Assembly: GCA_029204225.1 (NCBI GenBank) | Contig: CM055102.1 | Span: 319,501-383,500, forward strand | Direction: 5' to 3' | Length of the DNA: 64,000 nucleotides | Source of the DNA: Diphasiastrum complanatum | Taxonomy: Eukaryota; Streptophyta; Lycopodiopsida; Lycopodiales; Lycopodiaceae | Shown here: positions 1 through 10,579 of the stretch, piece after piece | How positions within the stretch are numbered: the first letter of the stretch is position 1 | How the letters are laid out: every line of letters starts with the position of its first letter | Notes under the pieces: model-generated | Database searches by the model: none | What the model was told of the DNA's origin: nothing | What the model saw: only the letters and a program-made list of their open reading frames with translations | Made by a program: the position numbers and the translations under genes

Positions 1-516
1 CCAAATTCGCGTATTCGTCCATTTTGACTTTAAGATAGGCTGTAACTGTATTTACTTGTTGATCAGGTTGCTTGGCTGCATTCTTTACTTTGAGAATTTG
101 GCAATCCTAGATCTCATGGTTATTGCATTTGCAATACTTGCAAAACATCTTCTTCTTTGACGAATGTGGATTTGATGATTGTACTTGACTTTGAGTCTGT
201 TTATGATTCGATGCAGACTGCTTGGAGCTTTTCTGCTTCTGTCATTTCGAGCCCTTGCTGACATATAGAGCATGAGACGAAGAGGTAGACAAAGTGTCTT
301 GACTTCTTCGATTATCTTCTTGCAGCAACATAGTGATAACTATGGTAAGAGTTAAATTTGAGTGTGTCGTGATGATCATCACCCAGTTCTCATATGTAGA
401 GGGCATGCTTGAAAGCAATGTCATGATTGCATCTTGATTGTCTATGACTGATCCGACAGCGGCCATCTGTTGCAAGAGATTCTTAAACTAGTTAATATAA
501 TTCTGAAGAGAATCAT
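1..516 (-). pseudogene. Ty1-copia gag, 3' half (decayed, split)
   Basis: Minus-strand reading gives the second half of a copia Gag: a UBN2-type segment with the family hallmark around LLSSMPSTYENW (about 475-400) and LLQEDNRR, then near 170-110 a CCHC zinc knuckle (CKYC, then H and C at normal spacing) with a stop inside it. The reading continues from 6678-7020 on the other side of the complete copia element, so the two pieces were one gag before that insertion. Several stops and frame changes show it is dead. Protease and pol would lie left of the window edge. Confidence 0.8.
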
Positions 517-521
517 TGATC
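517..521. repeat. Target-site duplication, left copy (TGATC)
   Basis: The five bases TGATC directly precede the left LTR and are repeated exactly after the right LTR at 6673-6677. Five bp is the usual copia target duplication length. Confidence 0.95.
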
Positions 522-1203
522 TGTTAAAAATTCACAATTCTAGCTTGACTAGTTTTGGTCATATGACTTGTAAATAGTTAGATGGTCATGATGTGGCTTG
601 TCACACGTGCCAAATAGCATAGGATTCCATTCATAAGGATGTTCTCAAGTAGACCTAAGTGTTAGAACCTTTGGAATGAGTCCAAATTATGCTTAGATAC
701 AAGGGAGAAAAAATAGGAGCTATTTTTGGTAATTTTTGCATTGTTGAGGGATCTCCAAGATTCCAACCCTAACTTGGTAGGGATGAAAGATCCACCAAAA
801 TTAGCATTAGGGATAGGTTTAGGGCTACTCATACCTGCCCAAAACCGTGATGGATCATGTATATATAGGTGATGATATCTCACCAAAATCAATCAAGCAA
901 TTTCATGTTTTTTCTCTCATAATGGTGCACTTGCTCTCTATGTTCATAATTGTTTGAGTACTTGTGATTACTAATGATTATAGGATTGAATGTAGGTCTG
1001 GTGTACAGTACTCAGACTGTGGGGGGCCGTACTTTCACACGTGTGAAGCCTTCTTCAAGGATTTGGGCCATTTAGTGAGGTTCAAGCATAGATTTTTGAT
1101 GGATTTTGATGGTTCAACTTGTGCTAATCTTATGAAATCATAATCTATTGTTTCCCTCATCATTTCAAGTGTTTTAGGATCCTTATTTGCTGTAATTTTT
1201 ACA
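522..1203 (+). repeat. 5' LTR of complete copia element
   Basis: Begins TGTTAAAAATTC and ends TTTTTACA, the TG...CA ends of an LTR, and matches 5998-6672. It carries a 7-bp ATACAAG-type segment near 700 that is absent from the 3' LTR. A TATATATA box at about 859-867 is the likely promoter. Confidence 0.95.
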
Positions 1204-1216
1204 TGGTATCAGAGCC
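1204..1216 (+). promoter_or_regulatory. Primer-binding site (initiator tRNA-Met)
   Basis: TGGTATCAGAGCC lies immediately after the LTR. It is the standard copia primer-binding site for minus-strand cDNA priming. Confidence 0.95.
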
Positions 1217-2014
1217 TAAAGGTTGAAATGAGCTAAATCCTTGGTTTTCATTCAATTTGATCACAATTTTTGATCTAAATCTTGTGTAGATTGGATCTTA
1301 GCATCTAGTCTTGATTCTAGAACTCAAAGTGAGTCAAATACATTGGAGATTGGTGTTGTGTGACTTCATTTGCAGGTGTTTAGGTGTCTAAAACCAGAGG
1401 CAAAGTTGAATTCAATTCACATTACCAAGATAGCAAGTTTTGCTTGCTCCAAGCATTGATTTCTAAGCGAGTTTTGGAGGTGTTTTCATAGAGGAGGCTT
1501 TCTAGCATTCAAGGAGAGGGAATATCAGAGTTTTGGGGACTCTTCAAGGCTGTTCTAAGGTGTAGTAGGCACCTCCTAAAGTGATTTAGGTTCAGTCCAA
1601 CCATTGCTTGACTTATGCACCAAATTAGATCAATTTTTCATCAATTTTGATCATTTTTTGCTTGTGATTGGATAGTAGATTGTGTTGCATCCTCATTAAG
1701 TTCCATTTAGCTCTTTTACAAGTGATTTTGGAAGTATATTAGGTTGCTGAAATTCACTCTTGATCAGATCATTTGGAAGCTTTAATGTTCTTTATAGAAA
1801 GATGGGCAATTCTACTAGTATTGTCTACTTCAATCAAGCAAGTGCATTGTTTCTAGTATTCTATGATTTGATTTTGTTAGAGATCATTCTTAGATCTTTA
1901 TAGGAAGTCTATTACTGATCTTTTCAGGTCCCTAAGAAGTGGGATAAGATAGACCTTCAATCAAATCAATAGAAGTAACCTTCATTTGTGTCAAGTCCTT
2001 GATTAGGAGACTAG
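1217..2014 (+). other. Untranslated leader of copia element
   Basis: About 800 bp between primer-binding site and the gag start with no substantial open frame. It is presumed to hold the packaging signal; I see no specific motif. Confidence 0.6.
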
Positions 2015-4390
2015 ATGGGATCTATAAATGCATATCTTTTGGATACTAATGAAAGGCTCAACAAAACTAACCATTCCATATGGAAAGTTAGAATGGAATC
2101 CATCATGATCATGCAAGATCTGATGGAAATTGTAAATGGTAAGGAGGGTGAACCTATTCATCCTCAAGAAAAAGCCAAATACATCAAGAGGTGCAATGTT
2201 GCACTACATTGCATAAAAATGAATGTTGCAAATGAACTCTTAAGAGAGGTAGGAGATTGCACTTCAGCTCAAGATGCTTGGGAGACTTTGCAAAAGGTCT
2301 ATGAATCCAAGAACCAAACTAGAATGTTAGCTTTGAAGAATCAAATCTATAGAAGCTATCAAAAGAAAGGAGAGAGTGCACATACTTTTGTCCTAAGAGT
2401 AAAGGAATTGAACAAAGAGCTAGCCTTTATAGGTGACCCTATCAAGGATGAAGAGCTTGTTCAACTCATATTGAATGGACTAAGCTTTGAATTTGACAAT
2501 TTGGTTCAGGGATATGCAATTATGGGTAAGCTACCCATACTTGAAGAACTCCAAGGCACACTCATGGCCGAGGAATCAAGAAGGAGCCAAATGCAAGAGA
2601 GGATGGATAGGCTTTCCATCCAAGGTGGAGATGACCAAGCTCTCTTCACCAAAGGCAAAGGCAAGTCCAAAGGCAAAGGATCAACATTCAAGAAGTCTAC
2701 AAAGCTTGAGGATCAAGAAGGACTCCCAAAGGCATCTCCATCAACCACCAAAGTCAAGAAGGACAAATCAAAGGTGAAGTGCTACTATTGTAGCAAGATG
2801 GGGCATTATGCCTCGGAATGCCTCAAGAGGAAGCAAGATCAAAGCCAAGCCAACATGAGCAAAGAGGAGGAGGAGGAGAGTTCACATGAGGACTCTCTCA
2901 TGATGTCCATATTTTCTTCAACAAGCTTCAAAGGAGAAGATCCTTGGTGGATTGACTCGGGTGCTAGTTCACACATGACTAGTAAAAGGGAGTTTTTCTC
3001 TTCTCTCTTATCTTATGATGGACCTATAAAGTCTATCTATACAGCAAATGATGAAGCTTGTAAGATTGAAGGAGTTGGTAGCATTCCCCTTTGCTTAGGA
3101 TCTTCCAAAAAGATCAACATAGAAGGTGTTTTGTACATTCCTACAATAACAAAGAATCTACTAAGTGTTGGCCAAATGGTAGACAATGGTTTCAATGTTG
3201 ACTTTGCTTCAAATGAATATTTCATCAAGAAGAAGGGTAAGATAGTGGCTAAGGGCACTAGACTTGGCAAACTTTATAAGTTGGATGCATTTGTGGATAC
3301 TAATGTTGTCATGTTGGCCGAGAAGAGCAAGATATCTACCTTTACTTTATGGCACAAAAGACTTGGACATGTCAACTCGGGTTCCATGGAGGCTATGATC
3401 AAGGAGGAGTATGCTTTAGGCCTACCAAGGTCTATTGGGAAGGAAGACAAGGTTTGTGAAGCTTGTGCCTTATCCAAGGCACATAAGAAGGTGTTTCCTA
3501 ACTCCATCACAAAGTCATCTCATCCTCTTGAACTCATACACTCGGATGTGCACATTGCTAGCACCAAATCTAATGGAGGTTCATCCATGTTTTCAACCTT
3601 CATTGATGACTACTCAAGATATTGTTGGGTGTTCTTACTTTCCTTCAAGTCTCAAGTATTTGATACTTTTGTAAAGTTCAAGTTGTTTGTGGAAAAGCAT
3701 CATAACCATAGCATCAAGATTCTTAGAAGTGACAATGGTGGAGAATTCATCTCCAATGAGTTCAAGGCCTTTTGTGAGGAGGAAGGGATCAAGAAAGAGA
3801 CTTCTTGTCCTTACACTCCTCAACAAAATGGAGTTGCTGAAAGAAGGAATAGAACATTATGTGAATGTTCTAAGGCTTTAAGATTAGATGCTTGTTTGCC
3901 CAAATCCTTTTGGGGTGAGTCTCTTGTATGTGCAAACTACTTGATGAATAGGGTGTCTTGCAAAGCCATTGAAGGCAAAACTCCTTATGAGATGTTGTAT
4001 GGAAAGAAACCCAATCTTAATCACTTGAAAGTTTGTGGGTGTATATGTTATGTGCATGTGCCATTGGAAACAAGAACCAAGGAGGATCCATCTTCCACAA
4101 GAGGGATCATGCTTGGATATGCAAGCTCAAGCAAGGGCTACAAAGTCTATCTCCCATCCTTGAATAAATTTGTTGTTTCAAGGGATGTCATCTTTGATGA
4201 ACATCATATGCATATGCTTGAAGAAGGCTCAAGTGCTCCAACAATCAAGAAGAAGATGGTCGAGGAGCAAGATCTTGGTTTTGAGGAGGAGCTCATGGAG
4301 GAGCAAGCACCAAACCCACCTATCACACCAAGGAGATCTTCAAGGGCAAAAGTGGAGCCATCAAGGCTCACATATCAAGGCAAAGGATAG
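2015..4390 (+). CDS. Copia Gag-protease-integrase
   Basis: A 791-residue frame starting MGSINAYLLD. Order: UBN2-type Gag (about 20-210), basic Lys/Gly-rich stretch, CCHC knuckle CYYCSKMGHYASEC near residue 256, protease with DSGASSHM near 313, GAG-pre-integrase with HKRLGH and CEAC zinc ligands (about 445-490), integrase core with Asp in LIHSD, Asp in LRSDNGGEF and Glu in NGVAERRNR, then the integrase C-terminus. All catalytic residues are present. It ends at a TAG (4388-4390) after QGKG; the frame stays open beyond to the RT, so this is one polyprotein cut by a single stop. Expected to form virus-like particles, mature the polyprotein and insert cDNA. Confidence 0.93.
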   Translation: MGSINAYLLDTNERLNKTNHSIWKVRMESIMIMQDLMEIVNGKEGEPIHPQEKAKYIKRCNVALHCIKMNVANELLREVGDCTSAQDAWETLQKVYESKNQTRMLALKNQIYRSYQKKGESAHTFVLRVKELNKELAFIGDPIKDEELVQLILNGLSFEFDNLVQGYAIMGKLPILEELQGTLMAEESRRSQMQERMDRLSIQGGDDQALFTKGKGKSKGKGSTFKKSTKLEDQEGLPKASPSTTKVKKDKSKVKCYYCSKMGHYASECLKRKQDQSQANMSKEEEEESSHEDSLMMSIFSSTSFKGEDPWWIDSGASSHMTSKREFFSSLLSYDGPIKSIYTANDEACKIEGVGSIPLCLGSSKKINIEGVLYIPTITKNLLSVGQMVDNGFNVDFASNEYFIKKKGKIVAKGTRLGKLYKLDAFVDTNVVMLAEKSKISTFTLWHKRLGHVNSGSMEAMIKEEYALGLPRSIGKEDKVCEACALSKAHKKVFPNSITKSSHPLELIHSDVHIASTKSNGGSSMFSTFIDDYSRYCWVFLLSFKSQVFDTFVKFKLFVEKHHNHSIKILRSDNGGEFISNEFKAFCEEEGIKKETSCPYTPQQNGVAERRNRTLCECSKALRLDACLPKSFWGESLVCANYLMNRVSCKAIEGKTPYEMLYGKKPNLNHLKVCGCICYVHVPLETRTKEDPSSTRGIMLGYASSSKGYKVYLPSLNKFVVSRDVIFDEHHMHMLEEGSSAPTIKKKMVEEQDLGFEEELMEEQAPNPPITPRRSSRAKVEPSRLTYQGKG

Positions 4391-5983
4391 CAAGTTGAGG
4401 GTATCTCATCCACTTATTATGCTTTATCTAGTTTTGAAGAACCGTCTAATGTTGAAGATGCATTGAACTCCAAAGAATGGTATAAAGCTATGTTGGATGA
4501 GTATGATGCCTTGATTGAGAATGAAACTTGGTTGCTTGTTGAGAGACCTCAAAGGAATGTAATAGGATGCAAGTGGGTCTTCAAGCTTAAGTTGAATGCA
4601 AATGGGAGTGTTAACAAACATAAAGCAAGATTAGTTGCAAAAGGTTATGCTCAAGAGAGAGGGATAGACTATGAGGAAACTTTTGCACCCGTGGTCAAGA
4701 TGGTCACAATAAGACTAATCATTGCACTTGCATCATATTTTGGATGGATTCTATGTCAAATGGATGTCTCTAATGCTTTCTTGAATGGTTTTTTGGAAGA
4801 GGATATCTATATGGAGCAGCCACAAGGGTTCATCAAGCATGGAATGGAGAACAAAGTATGTCATCTCCAAAGAAGCATCTATGGCTTGAAGCAAGCCTCG
4901 AGATCTTGGAATTCAAGACTACATTGCTATCTTATTTCACTTTCTTTTGTTCAAAGTGAATATGATCCCACTCTTTACATTAAGTTTGATGATGTTGGTA
5001 TTGTACTTTTACTCATTTATGTAGATGACATCATCATTAGTGGAAATAGTGTTGATGGTATTGAAAAAATCAAGATAGATCTATCCTTAGAGTTCAAGAT
5101 GGTAGATCTAGGGTGTCTTCACTTCATCTTAGGCATAGAAGTACTTAGAGGGTCTGATTTTATCTTTATAAGTCAAGTAAACTATGCTCAAAGTCTTTTG
5201 AAGAAGTTTAAGATGGAAGTATGCAAAAGTGTTGACACACCAATGGAGCAAGATGTAAAAGTGCCAAATGAAGATGATGAAAGATCCTTCATGGACATCA
5301 TTTTGTTTAGGCAACTTATAGGTTCCTTAATGTGGATCACTATAACTAGACCAGATCTTAGCTTTAGTGTATGTAGGTTGAGCCAATCCATGCAAAAGCC
5401 ATTGAATATCCATTGGAAAAAGGCTAAGAGGATTCTAAGATACATCTCAGGTACATTGGATTTTGGGATTCTATATAGAGGAGATGTGATTAACCTTCAT
5501 GCATTTAGTGATTCAGATTTTGCAGGGGACAAGAGGGATAGGAAATCAACAAGTGCCTATTCAACTTTCATAGGAGAAGGTGTGGTTTCATGGCTTTCAA
5601 AAAAGCAAGAAACTATATCTCTATCTTCAACCGAGGCCGAGTACAAAGCTTTGACAACCACTACAAAGGAGGTACTTTGGATCAAGAGATTATTGGTGGA
5701 ACTAAAGATCATGGATTCAGAGGAGGCACCAATCATCTACAATGACAATATATCAGCCCAACACCTTGCATCTAACCCAATCTTCCATGCAAGATCTAAG
5801 CACATTGAGATATGCCATCACTTTGTGAGAGAAATGGTGCAAGCCAAGGAGATTGCTTTGGAGCATGTTCCAAGCAATGAATGTGTAGCTGATCTACTTA
5901 CTAAACCACTTCAAAAGACACCTTTTATGAAGTTCAGATCATCACTTGGAGTGATTAGTAAAGCAATGATTGAACCAAGCTAG
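4391..5983 (+). CDS. Copia reverse transcriptase-RNase H
   Basis: Same frame as the upstream polyprotein, directly after the TAG. RT: KWVFKLKLNANGS and KARLVAKGYAQERGIDYEET, then QMDVSNAFLNG with its catalytic Asp, YGLKQASRSW, and the YVDD active site in LLIYVDDIIISG. RNase H: SDSDFAGD, SSTEAEYKAL, YNDN and the late SKHIEICHHF. Terminal TAG at 5981-5983, just before the purine tract. No internal stop, so this half looks functional. It has no convincing start of its own and would need suppression or read-through of the TAG, or trans-complementation. Confidence 0.93.
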   Translation, partial: QVEGISSTYYALSSFEEPSNVEDALNSKEWYKAMLDEYDALIENETWLLVERPQRNVIGCKWVFKLKLNANGSVNKHKARLVAKGYAQERGIDYEETFAPVVKMVTIRLIIALASYFGWILCQMDVSNAFLNGFLEEDIYMEQPQGFIKHGMENKVCHLQRSIYGLKQASRSWNSRLHCYLISLSFVQSEYDPTLYIKFDDVGIVLLLIYVDDIIISGNSVDGIEKIKIDLSLEFKMVDLGCLHFILGIEVLRGSDFIFISQVNYAQSLLKKFKMEVCKSVDTPMEQDVKVPNEDDERSFMDIILFRQLIGSLMWITITRPDLSFSVCRLSQSMQKPLNIHWKKAKRILRYISGTLDFGILYRGDVINLHAFSDSDFAGDKRDRKSTSAYSTFIGEGVVSWLSKKQETISLSSTEAEYKALTTTTKEVLWIKRLLVELKIMDSEEAPIIYNDNISAQHLASNPIFHARSKHIEICHHFVREMVQAKEIALEHVPSNECVADLLTKPLQKTPFMKFRSSLGVISKAMIEPS

Positions 5984-5986
5984 ATA

Positions 5987-5997
5987 GTGAGGAGGAG
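5987..5997 (+). promoter_or_regulatory. Polypurine tract
   Basis: GTGAGGAGGAG abuts the TG of the 3' LTR, the expected plus-strand priming site. Confidence 0.85.
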
Positions 5998-6672
5998 TGT
6001 TAAAAATTCACAATTCTAGCTTGACTAGTTTTGGTCATATGACTTGTAAATAGTTAGATGGTCATGATGTGGCTTGTCACACGTGCCAAATAGCATAGGA
6101 TTCCATTCATAAGGATGTTCTCAAGTAGACCTACGTGTTAGAACCTTTGGAATGAGTCCAAATTATGCTTAGGGAGAAAAAATAGGAGCTATTTTTGGTA
6201 ATTTTTGCATTGTTGAGGGATCTCCAAGATTCCAACCCTAACTTGGTAGGGATGAAAGATCCACCAAAATTAGCATTAGGGATAGGTTTAGGGCTACTCA
6301 TACCTGCCCAAAACCGTGATGGATCATGTATATATAGGTGATGATATCTCACCAAAATCAATCAAGCAATTTCATGTTTTTTCTCTCATAATGGTGCAAT
6401 TGCTCTCTATGTTCATAATTGTTTGAGTACTTGTGATTACTAATGATTATAGGATTGAATGTAGGTCTGGTGTACAGTACTCAGACTGTGGGAGGCCATA
6501 CTTTCACACGTGTGAAGCCTTCTTCAAGGATTTGGGCCATTTAGTGAGGTTCAAGCATAGATTTTTGATGGATTTTGATGGTTCAACTTGTGCTAATCTT
6601 ATGAAATCATAATCTATTGTTTCCCTCATCATTTCAAGTGTTTTAGGATCCTTATTTGCTGTATTTTTTACA
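5998..6672 (+). repeat. 3' LTR of complete copia element
   Basis: 675 bp, TG...CA, matching 522-1203 except for about five base changes and a missing 7-bp segment. Followed by TGATC at 6673-6677. Confidence 0.95.
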
Positions 6673-6677
6673 TGATC
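6673..6677. repeat. Target-site duplication, right copy (TGATC)
   Basis: Exact copy of 517-521 flanking the complete copia element. Confidence 0.95.
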
Positions 6678-7020
6678 GACATCTTGAGTGTGAAGAATTT
6701 CCTTCAAAGATGTAACTTGGTAGTTATGTCTCTCACATCATATAGTGAGCTTAGGATGTCCCAAACTTCTTTCGAAGTTTTGGCCTCAGCTATGTGGCCA
6801 ATTTGAGTATCTGATATATTGAGGATGATAAGCGCGAAAGCTTTACCATTCTTTGATTTCCATTTTGATTCGACTATGTTGTCTTCAGGCTTCACTTCGA
6901 TACTATAACAACATCCCACAACTCGTTGGCGATTAGCAAGGTCTTCATCTTAAATTTCCATAAATGCTAATTGGATCCATTCAGCTTGTTTGTGATAAGA
7001 CTGGCTTTACTTTGAGAATT
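6678..7020 (-). pseudogene. Ty1-copia gag, 5' half (decayed)
   Basis: Minus-strand reading shows the start of a copia Gag: KLNGSN, a stop, then HLWKFKMKTLLIANELWDVV, then after a frame change AEAKTSKEVWDILSSLYDV. Stops and shifts occur throughout. It continues at 516-1 beyond the inserted element. Confidence 0.8.
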
Positions 7021-7276
7021 CTTCTAGAACTTTAGTCTAACGACATTAAGAGAGATACTGTGCTACACTACAATTGAAAATCAATTCTCAAATACCGAAA
7101 CAAATTGATTTGAACTAAAGAATAATTTGATATCGGAATGGAATAGCAAAAACTTCCTACTTCCAATGCATGACTACGCCTATCAAAAATTGAACAAAGC
7201 AGTAGTTGATGAGAATCAATTGAAGGAATCGCGAAAGCGAAACAATCACAAAAGCGAAGCCACCGACGACGCAAAG
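7021..7276 (-). other. Probable leader of the decayed copia element
   Basis: Lies between the LTR-like block and the gag start. I see no open frame and no TGGTATCAGA primer-binding site here, although a leader is expected in this position. Confidence 0.35.
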
Positions 7277-8193
7277 TAATTTGGATGGAGTTTAGATGTG
7301 TTCGCTGGTCACTCCAGCTGAACCACTCCTACAGTCCTCCAGAATGTAGTCAGGCACTGTTGATCTATGTTTATAAATCAATATAGCATTTGACAAATTC
7401 AACCAATGTGCGGAATTAAATGAATGGGAGAATCAGACACACAAATAACAACAGACACATTTGCATTCAAGATCATACATCATAAAGGTGAGATGTGCCC
7501 AATAACTACAAGATTATCTATTGATTTTCTCTGCTTCTTCAAGCATTGCATCCAGATCCACGCAGTGTGTTGTCGTGAGAGAAATACAGTTCTCTCACGA
7601 GTAATGCCTCGCTTACTAGCGGACTTGCGAATCCAGTGAATCATGTTTACAAAGAATTGTCTCGCACGCAGACGGACCTCTGTTCTGTATTTTATGTCTT
7701 GATTGCTTACTAGCATCAGACTTCTGCATACATCTCTGTATATGCCTTTTGTATCAAGTATCATTCAGTAAGTATATAGTCGCTCTGGTAACCTTTTAGA
7801 TTAGAGTAATTAAATCTACAACTAATCAGAGAATTACAAGAGCGGCGATTTAGCCATGACCTAGAGTGTATCTGCTGACGTCATGCCATCAGATCAGACA
7901 TCTATAATTCTGGGTACTCGTATGACCTTGTTGGTCCTTCATGGAGTGTGAGGGCAGAAAAGGTTTTGCAACGGTATTTCGTGTTGCGTCGTTGGTTTCG
8001 TTTCCGTCGTCTGACTTTCTTGTGCTGGACCGCAAATCTCGTTCGCAAATCTTTCGTGTTTGTGTCTTCTCGTCAAGTGTTCGCGAACCTTTCGTGCTTC
8101 GTGTCTCTTGATTTTCATGTTCGCAAACATTTTCGTAAGGCAGAGGGTTGAAAGCTAGCAAAGCTTTGTAAATAGAAACGTTTTGTTTCTTCA
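7277..8193 (-). repeat. Copia LTR (family shared with 22859-24074), incomplete
   Basis: Similar to 22859-24074 from about 80 bp inside one end (TTTGGATGGAGTT... at 7278) to the ...TTTCTTCA end at 8193. In minus orientation it starts TGAAGAAACAAAAC directly after a purine-rich stretch, so it is a 3' LTR whose last roughly 80 bp were lost. The RNase H frame upstream runs into it. Confidence 0.75.
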
Positions 8194-8935
8194 GCTCCAT
8201 CTCAAAGCATAATAGCTTTACAATCTCAAGATTGCTTTTTTGTCTCTCAAAACGTCCTTTGTCCAGGGCTTTGGTGAAGATGTCAACAACCATGTCTTTT
8301 GTTTCAATGAAGGTGGTCTGTAGCATCTTCTTTTCAAATAGATCCCTGATCAAGTGATACTTGATCACGATGTGTTTCATTTTGGAATGGAACACATGAT
8401 CTTTCGTCAGATGTATTGCAGAGGTGTTATCCATTTGCAAGACCAGATGCTCGTTCCTTGTTTCGCCCAATTCATCCAAGAACTGCCTTAGCTAGATTAT
8501 CTTGTTGGCCATCTTTGTTGTTGCAACATATTCTGCTTCGCAGGATGACTGGACCACAACAGTATGTTTCTTGCTGATCCAAAGAATTGTTGCTCCTGAT
8601 GCGATGGTGCACCCTCTTGAGACGCTTTTACAGTCGTCCTTAAGGGATGTCCAACTAGCATCGCTGTAGGAAAGCATCATGAAACCTTCATCACGACAAT
8701 AACACAAGCCATAATCTCTCGTTAATTGAAGACATTGCAAAATGCGTTTTGCAATCTTCCAATGTGTCGAGCCTGGATTTGTGCAGAATTGGCTCATCCT
8801 AAATACCGCATTAGCAATATCAAGACGTGTGTTGTCTGCAAGGTACATCAGTGATCCTATCAGCTTCATGTAAGGTGTAAGCTGCATCTGTTCTCTCTCT
8901 TCCTCAGTCCTTGGACAGTCATCGTTTGTTAGCAC
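7889..8935 (-). pseudogene. Copia RNase H and Pol C-terminus
   Basis: Minus strand: RT/RNase H connection with NTRLDIANAVFRMSQF, THWKIAKRIL, RNase H SDASWTSLKDDCKS, SSCEAEYVA, then after a break MDNTSAIHL, FHSKMKHI and DIFTKALDKG. The frame passes the LTR start at 8193 and stays open about 100 codons further to 7889. The upstream edge at about 8935 joins gypsy sequence abruptly. The family is the same as the fragment at 33370-33972. Confidence 0.85.
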
Positions 8936-10575
8936 CGTCCCTGGGCACTTCTTATGCTATCTTTAGTCAGTTGTATTATTTCTTGCATATCCGCAAGGAA
9001 ATCAGCCGCGGCTTGCACCCATAGGTTTTTCATGCCAACACTAATTGGTGATCGAGGTTGAAAACCATACATAAGCATGAAAGAGCTGAATCCGGTCGCT
9101 AAATGTTTTGCACTGTTATATGCAACTTCCACCTGTGGAAGGTACTATTCCCAATCAGACTGCCGATGGTCCACATATGCTCGAAGCATATCCTCCATCG
9201 TGTGATTGGTCCTTTCCGTTTGACCATTTGCTTCCGGATGATCTATAGAACTCAAACTTAAATTTGTTTCCAACTTTTCAAATATCGCTTGCCAAAAATT
9301 CCCAGTGAATTTTGGGTCACGGTCACTGACAATATCGCAAGGCAGCCCGTACAGTCGAAAAAGCTTCTCAACAAACAGTTGAGCTATTTTAGAAGCTTTA
9401 ACAGTAGTTTTCGTTGGGATAAATTGAACAAACTTTGTAAGTCTGTCAACAATGACCCAAACCAAATCGTGGCCCTTCCCTGTACGTGGAAGCCCGACCA
9501 CAAAATCCATAGATATACTTTCCCACTTTCCGGTAGGAATATCTAAAGGATGTAATAGGCCACTAGCTTTTTGCCTCTCTGCTTTATTTAACTGGCACTT
9601 AGTACATTTAAGTACATAGGCCTCTACCTGACTTTTCATCTTAGGCCACCAAAATTGCCTTCGAACTAAGTCAAGTGTTCTTTGTATACCCAAATGTCCT
9701 GCGCATGGACTATCATGACACTCATGCAAGATTTGGGCCCTTACAGTGTCATTCTCCTGTACACACATCTTTCCTTTACGAAACAAAATCCTGTTTCGAA
9801 TTAGGTAATTTGTTTTAGTCTTTCCCTGATTCAAGGAATCTTGCAAACCTGAATCGACCCCTGAAAGTACTTGTTGCCAATACTTTCCAAAAAAAGGATC
9901 GGACTCATATAGTCCTTGAAGAGACTGAAACAACTCCAGTTCTATAACAGTAAAGCACAACTGATTAATAATCGATAACCGACTCAAAGCATCCGCTAGA
10001 GTATTTTGACTTCCTTTACAATAACTTATAGAAAAGTCAAATATTTGCATCAGCTCAACCCATCTAGCTTGCCTCCCCTTTAAATCTGTAGCATCACAGA
10101 AATATCGAAGAGTCTGATGATCCGTCAAAACTTCAAATCTGGCTCCATACAAATAATGTCGCCAAATTTTCAAGGAATGAACAATTGCAAATAGTTCCTT
10201 CTCATAGGTACAATACCTAGACTGAGCAGGTTTGAGTTTCTTGCTTTCATAAGACACATGATGTCCATCCTGCATCAAAATAGCTCCAATAGCATAATCG
10301 TTGGCATCGGTCCTAACCACAAAAGTCTTATTAGGATCGCCAATGATTAGTATTGGTGCCGAAGTGACACTTTTCTTAAGCAACTCAAAACAATTATTTA
10401 TATCCTCCGTCCACACCACTAGTGGACTCTTAGCCCCCGGCTTAGCTTCTTATAGCCTTTCAAGCCCTGGGTAAAGAGAAATGCCAATCGAGCAAATTTG
10501 GGTATATGCCGACGGACACAAACCCCAAGAAAGACTTGATTTCCCGAACTGTGGTGAGAAAAGGCCAATCAATAA
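8936..10575 (-). pseudogene. Ty3-gypsy RNase H-integrase fragment
   Basis: Minus strand. Rightmost is the end of RT (VREIKSFLGFV, frame broken near 10440), then RNase H (FVVRTDANDYAIGAIL, YEKELFAIVHSLKIWRHYL, LTDHQTLRYF), the HHCC integrase zinc finger (HECHDSPCAGHLG, CTKCQ) and the integrase core with Asp in SMDFVVGLP, Asp in SDRDPKFTG and Glu in GQTERTN. An in-frame TAG at about 9145 follows SDWE. Cut at about 8936 before the chromodomain region, where it meets copia, and at about 10575, where it meets the CACTA gene. Confidence 0.9.
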
Positions 10576-10579
10576 CTCT

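Larger units (their letters stand above)
522..6672 (+). mobile_element. Complete Ty1-copia LTR retrotransposon
   Basis: A full element: 682-bp left LTR, primer-binding site TGGTATCAGAGCC (complement of initiator tRNA-Met), about 800-bp leader, gag-protease-integrase-RT-RNase H in the canonical copia order, purine tract, 675-bp right LTR and exact TGATC target duplications. By eye the LTRs differ by about five substitutions and one 7-bp indel, so insertion is recent. Its only obvious coding defect is one in-frame TAG between integrase and RT. It sits inside the gag of an older copia element in the opposite orientation. Confidence 0.96.

Noticed and set aside
85-273. Arg/Ser-rich minus-strand frame as a small gene
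   Set aside because: It is the wrong frame over the decayed copia zinc knuckle; the neighbouring frame shows the CCHC ligands.
4388-4396. TMV-type read-through signal at the copia TAG
   Set aside because: The context is TAG CAA GTT, which does not complete the CAR-YYA consensus. Kept only as a point to check in sister copies.
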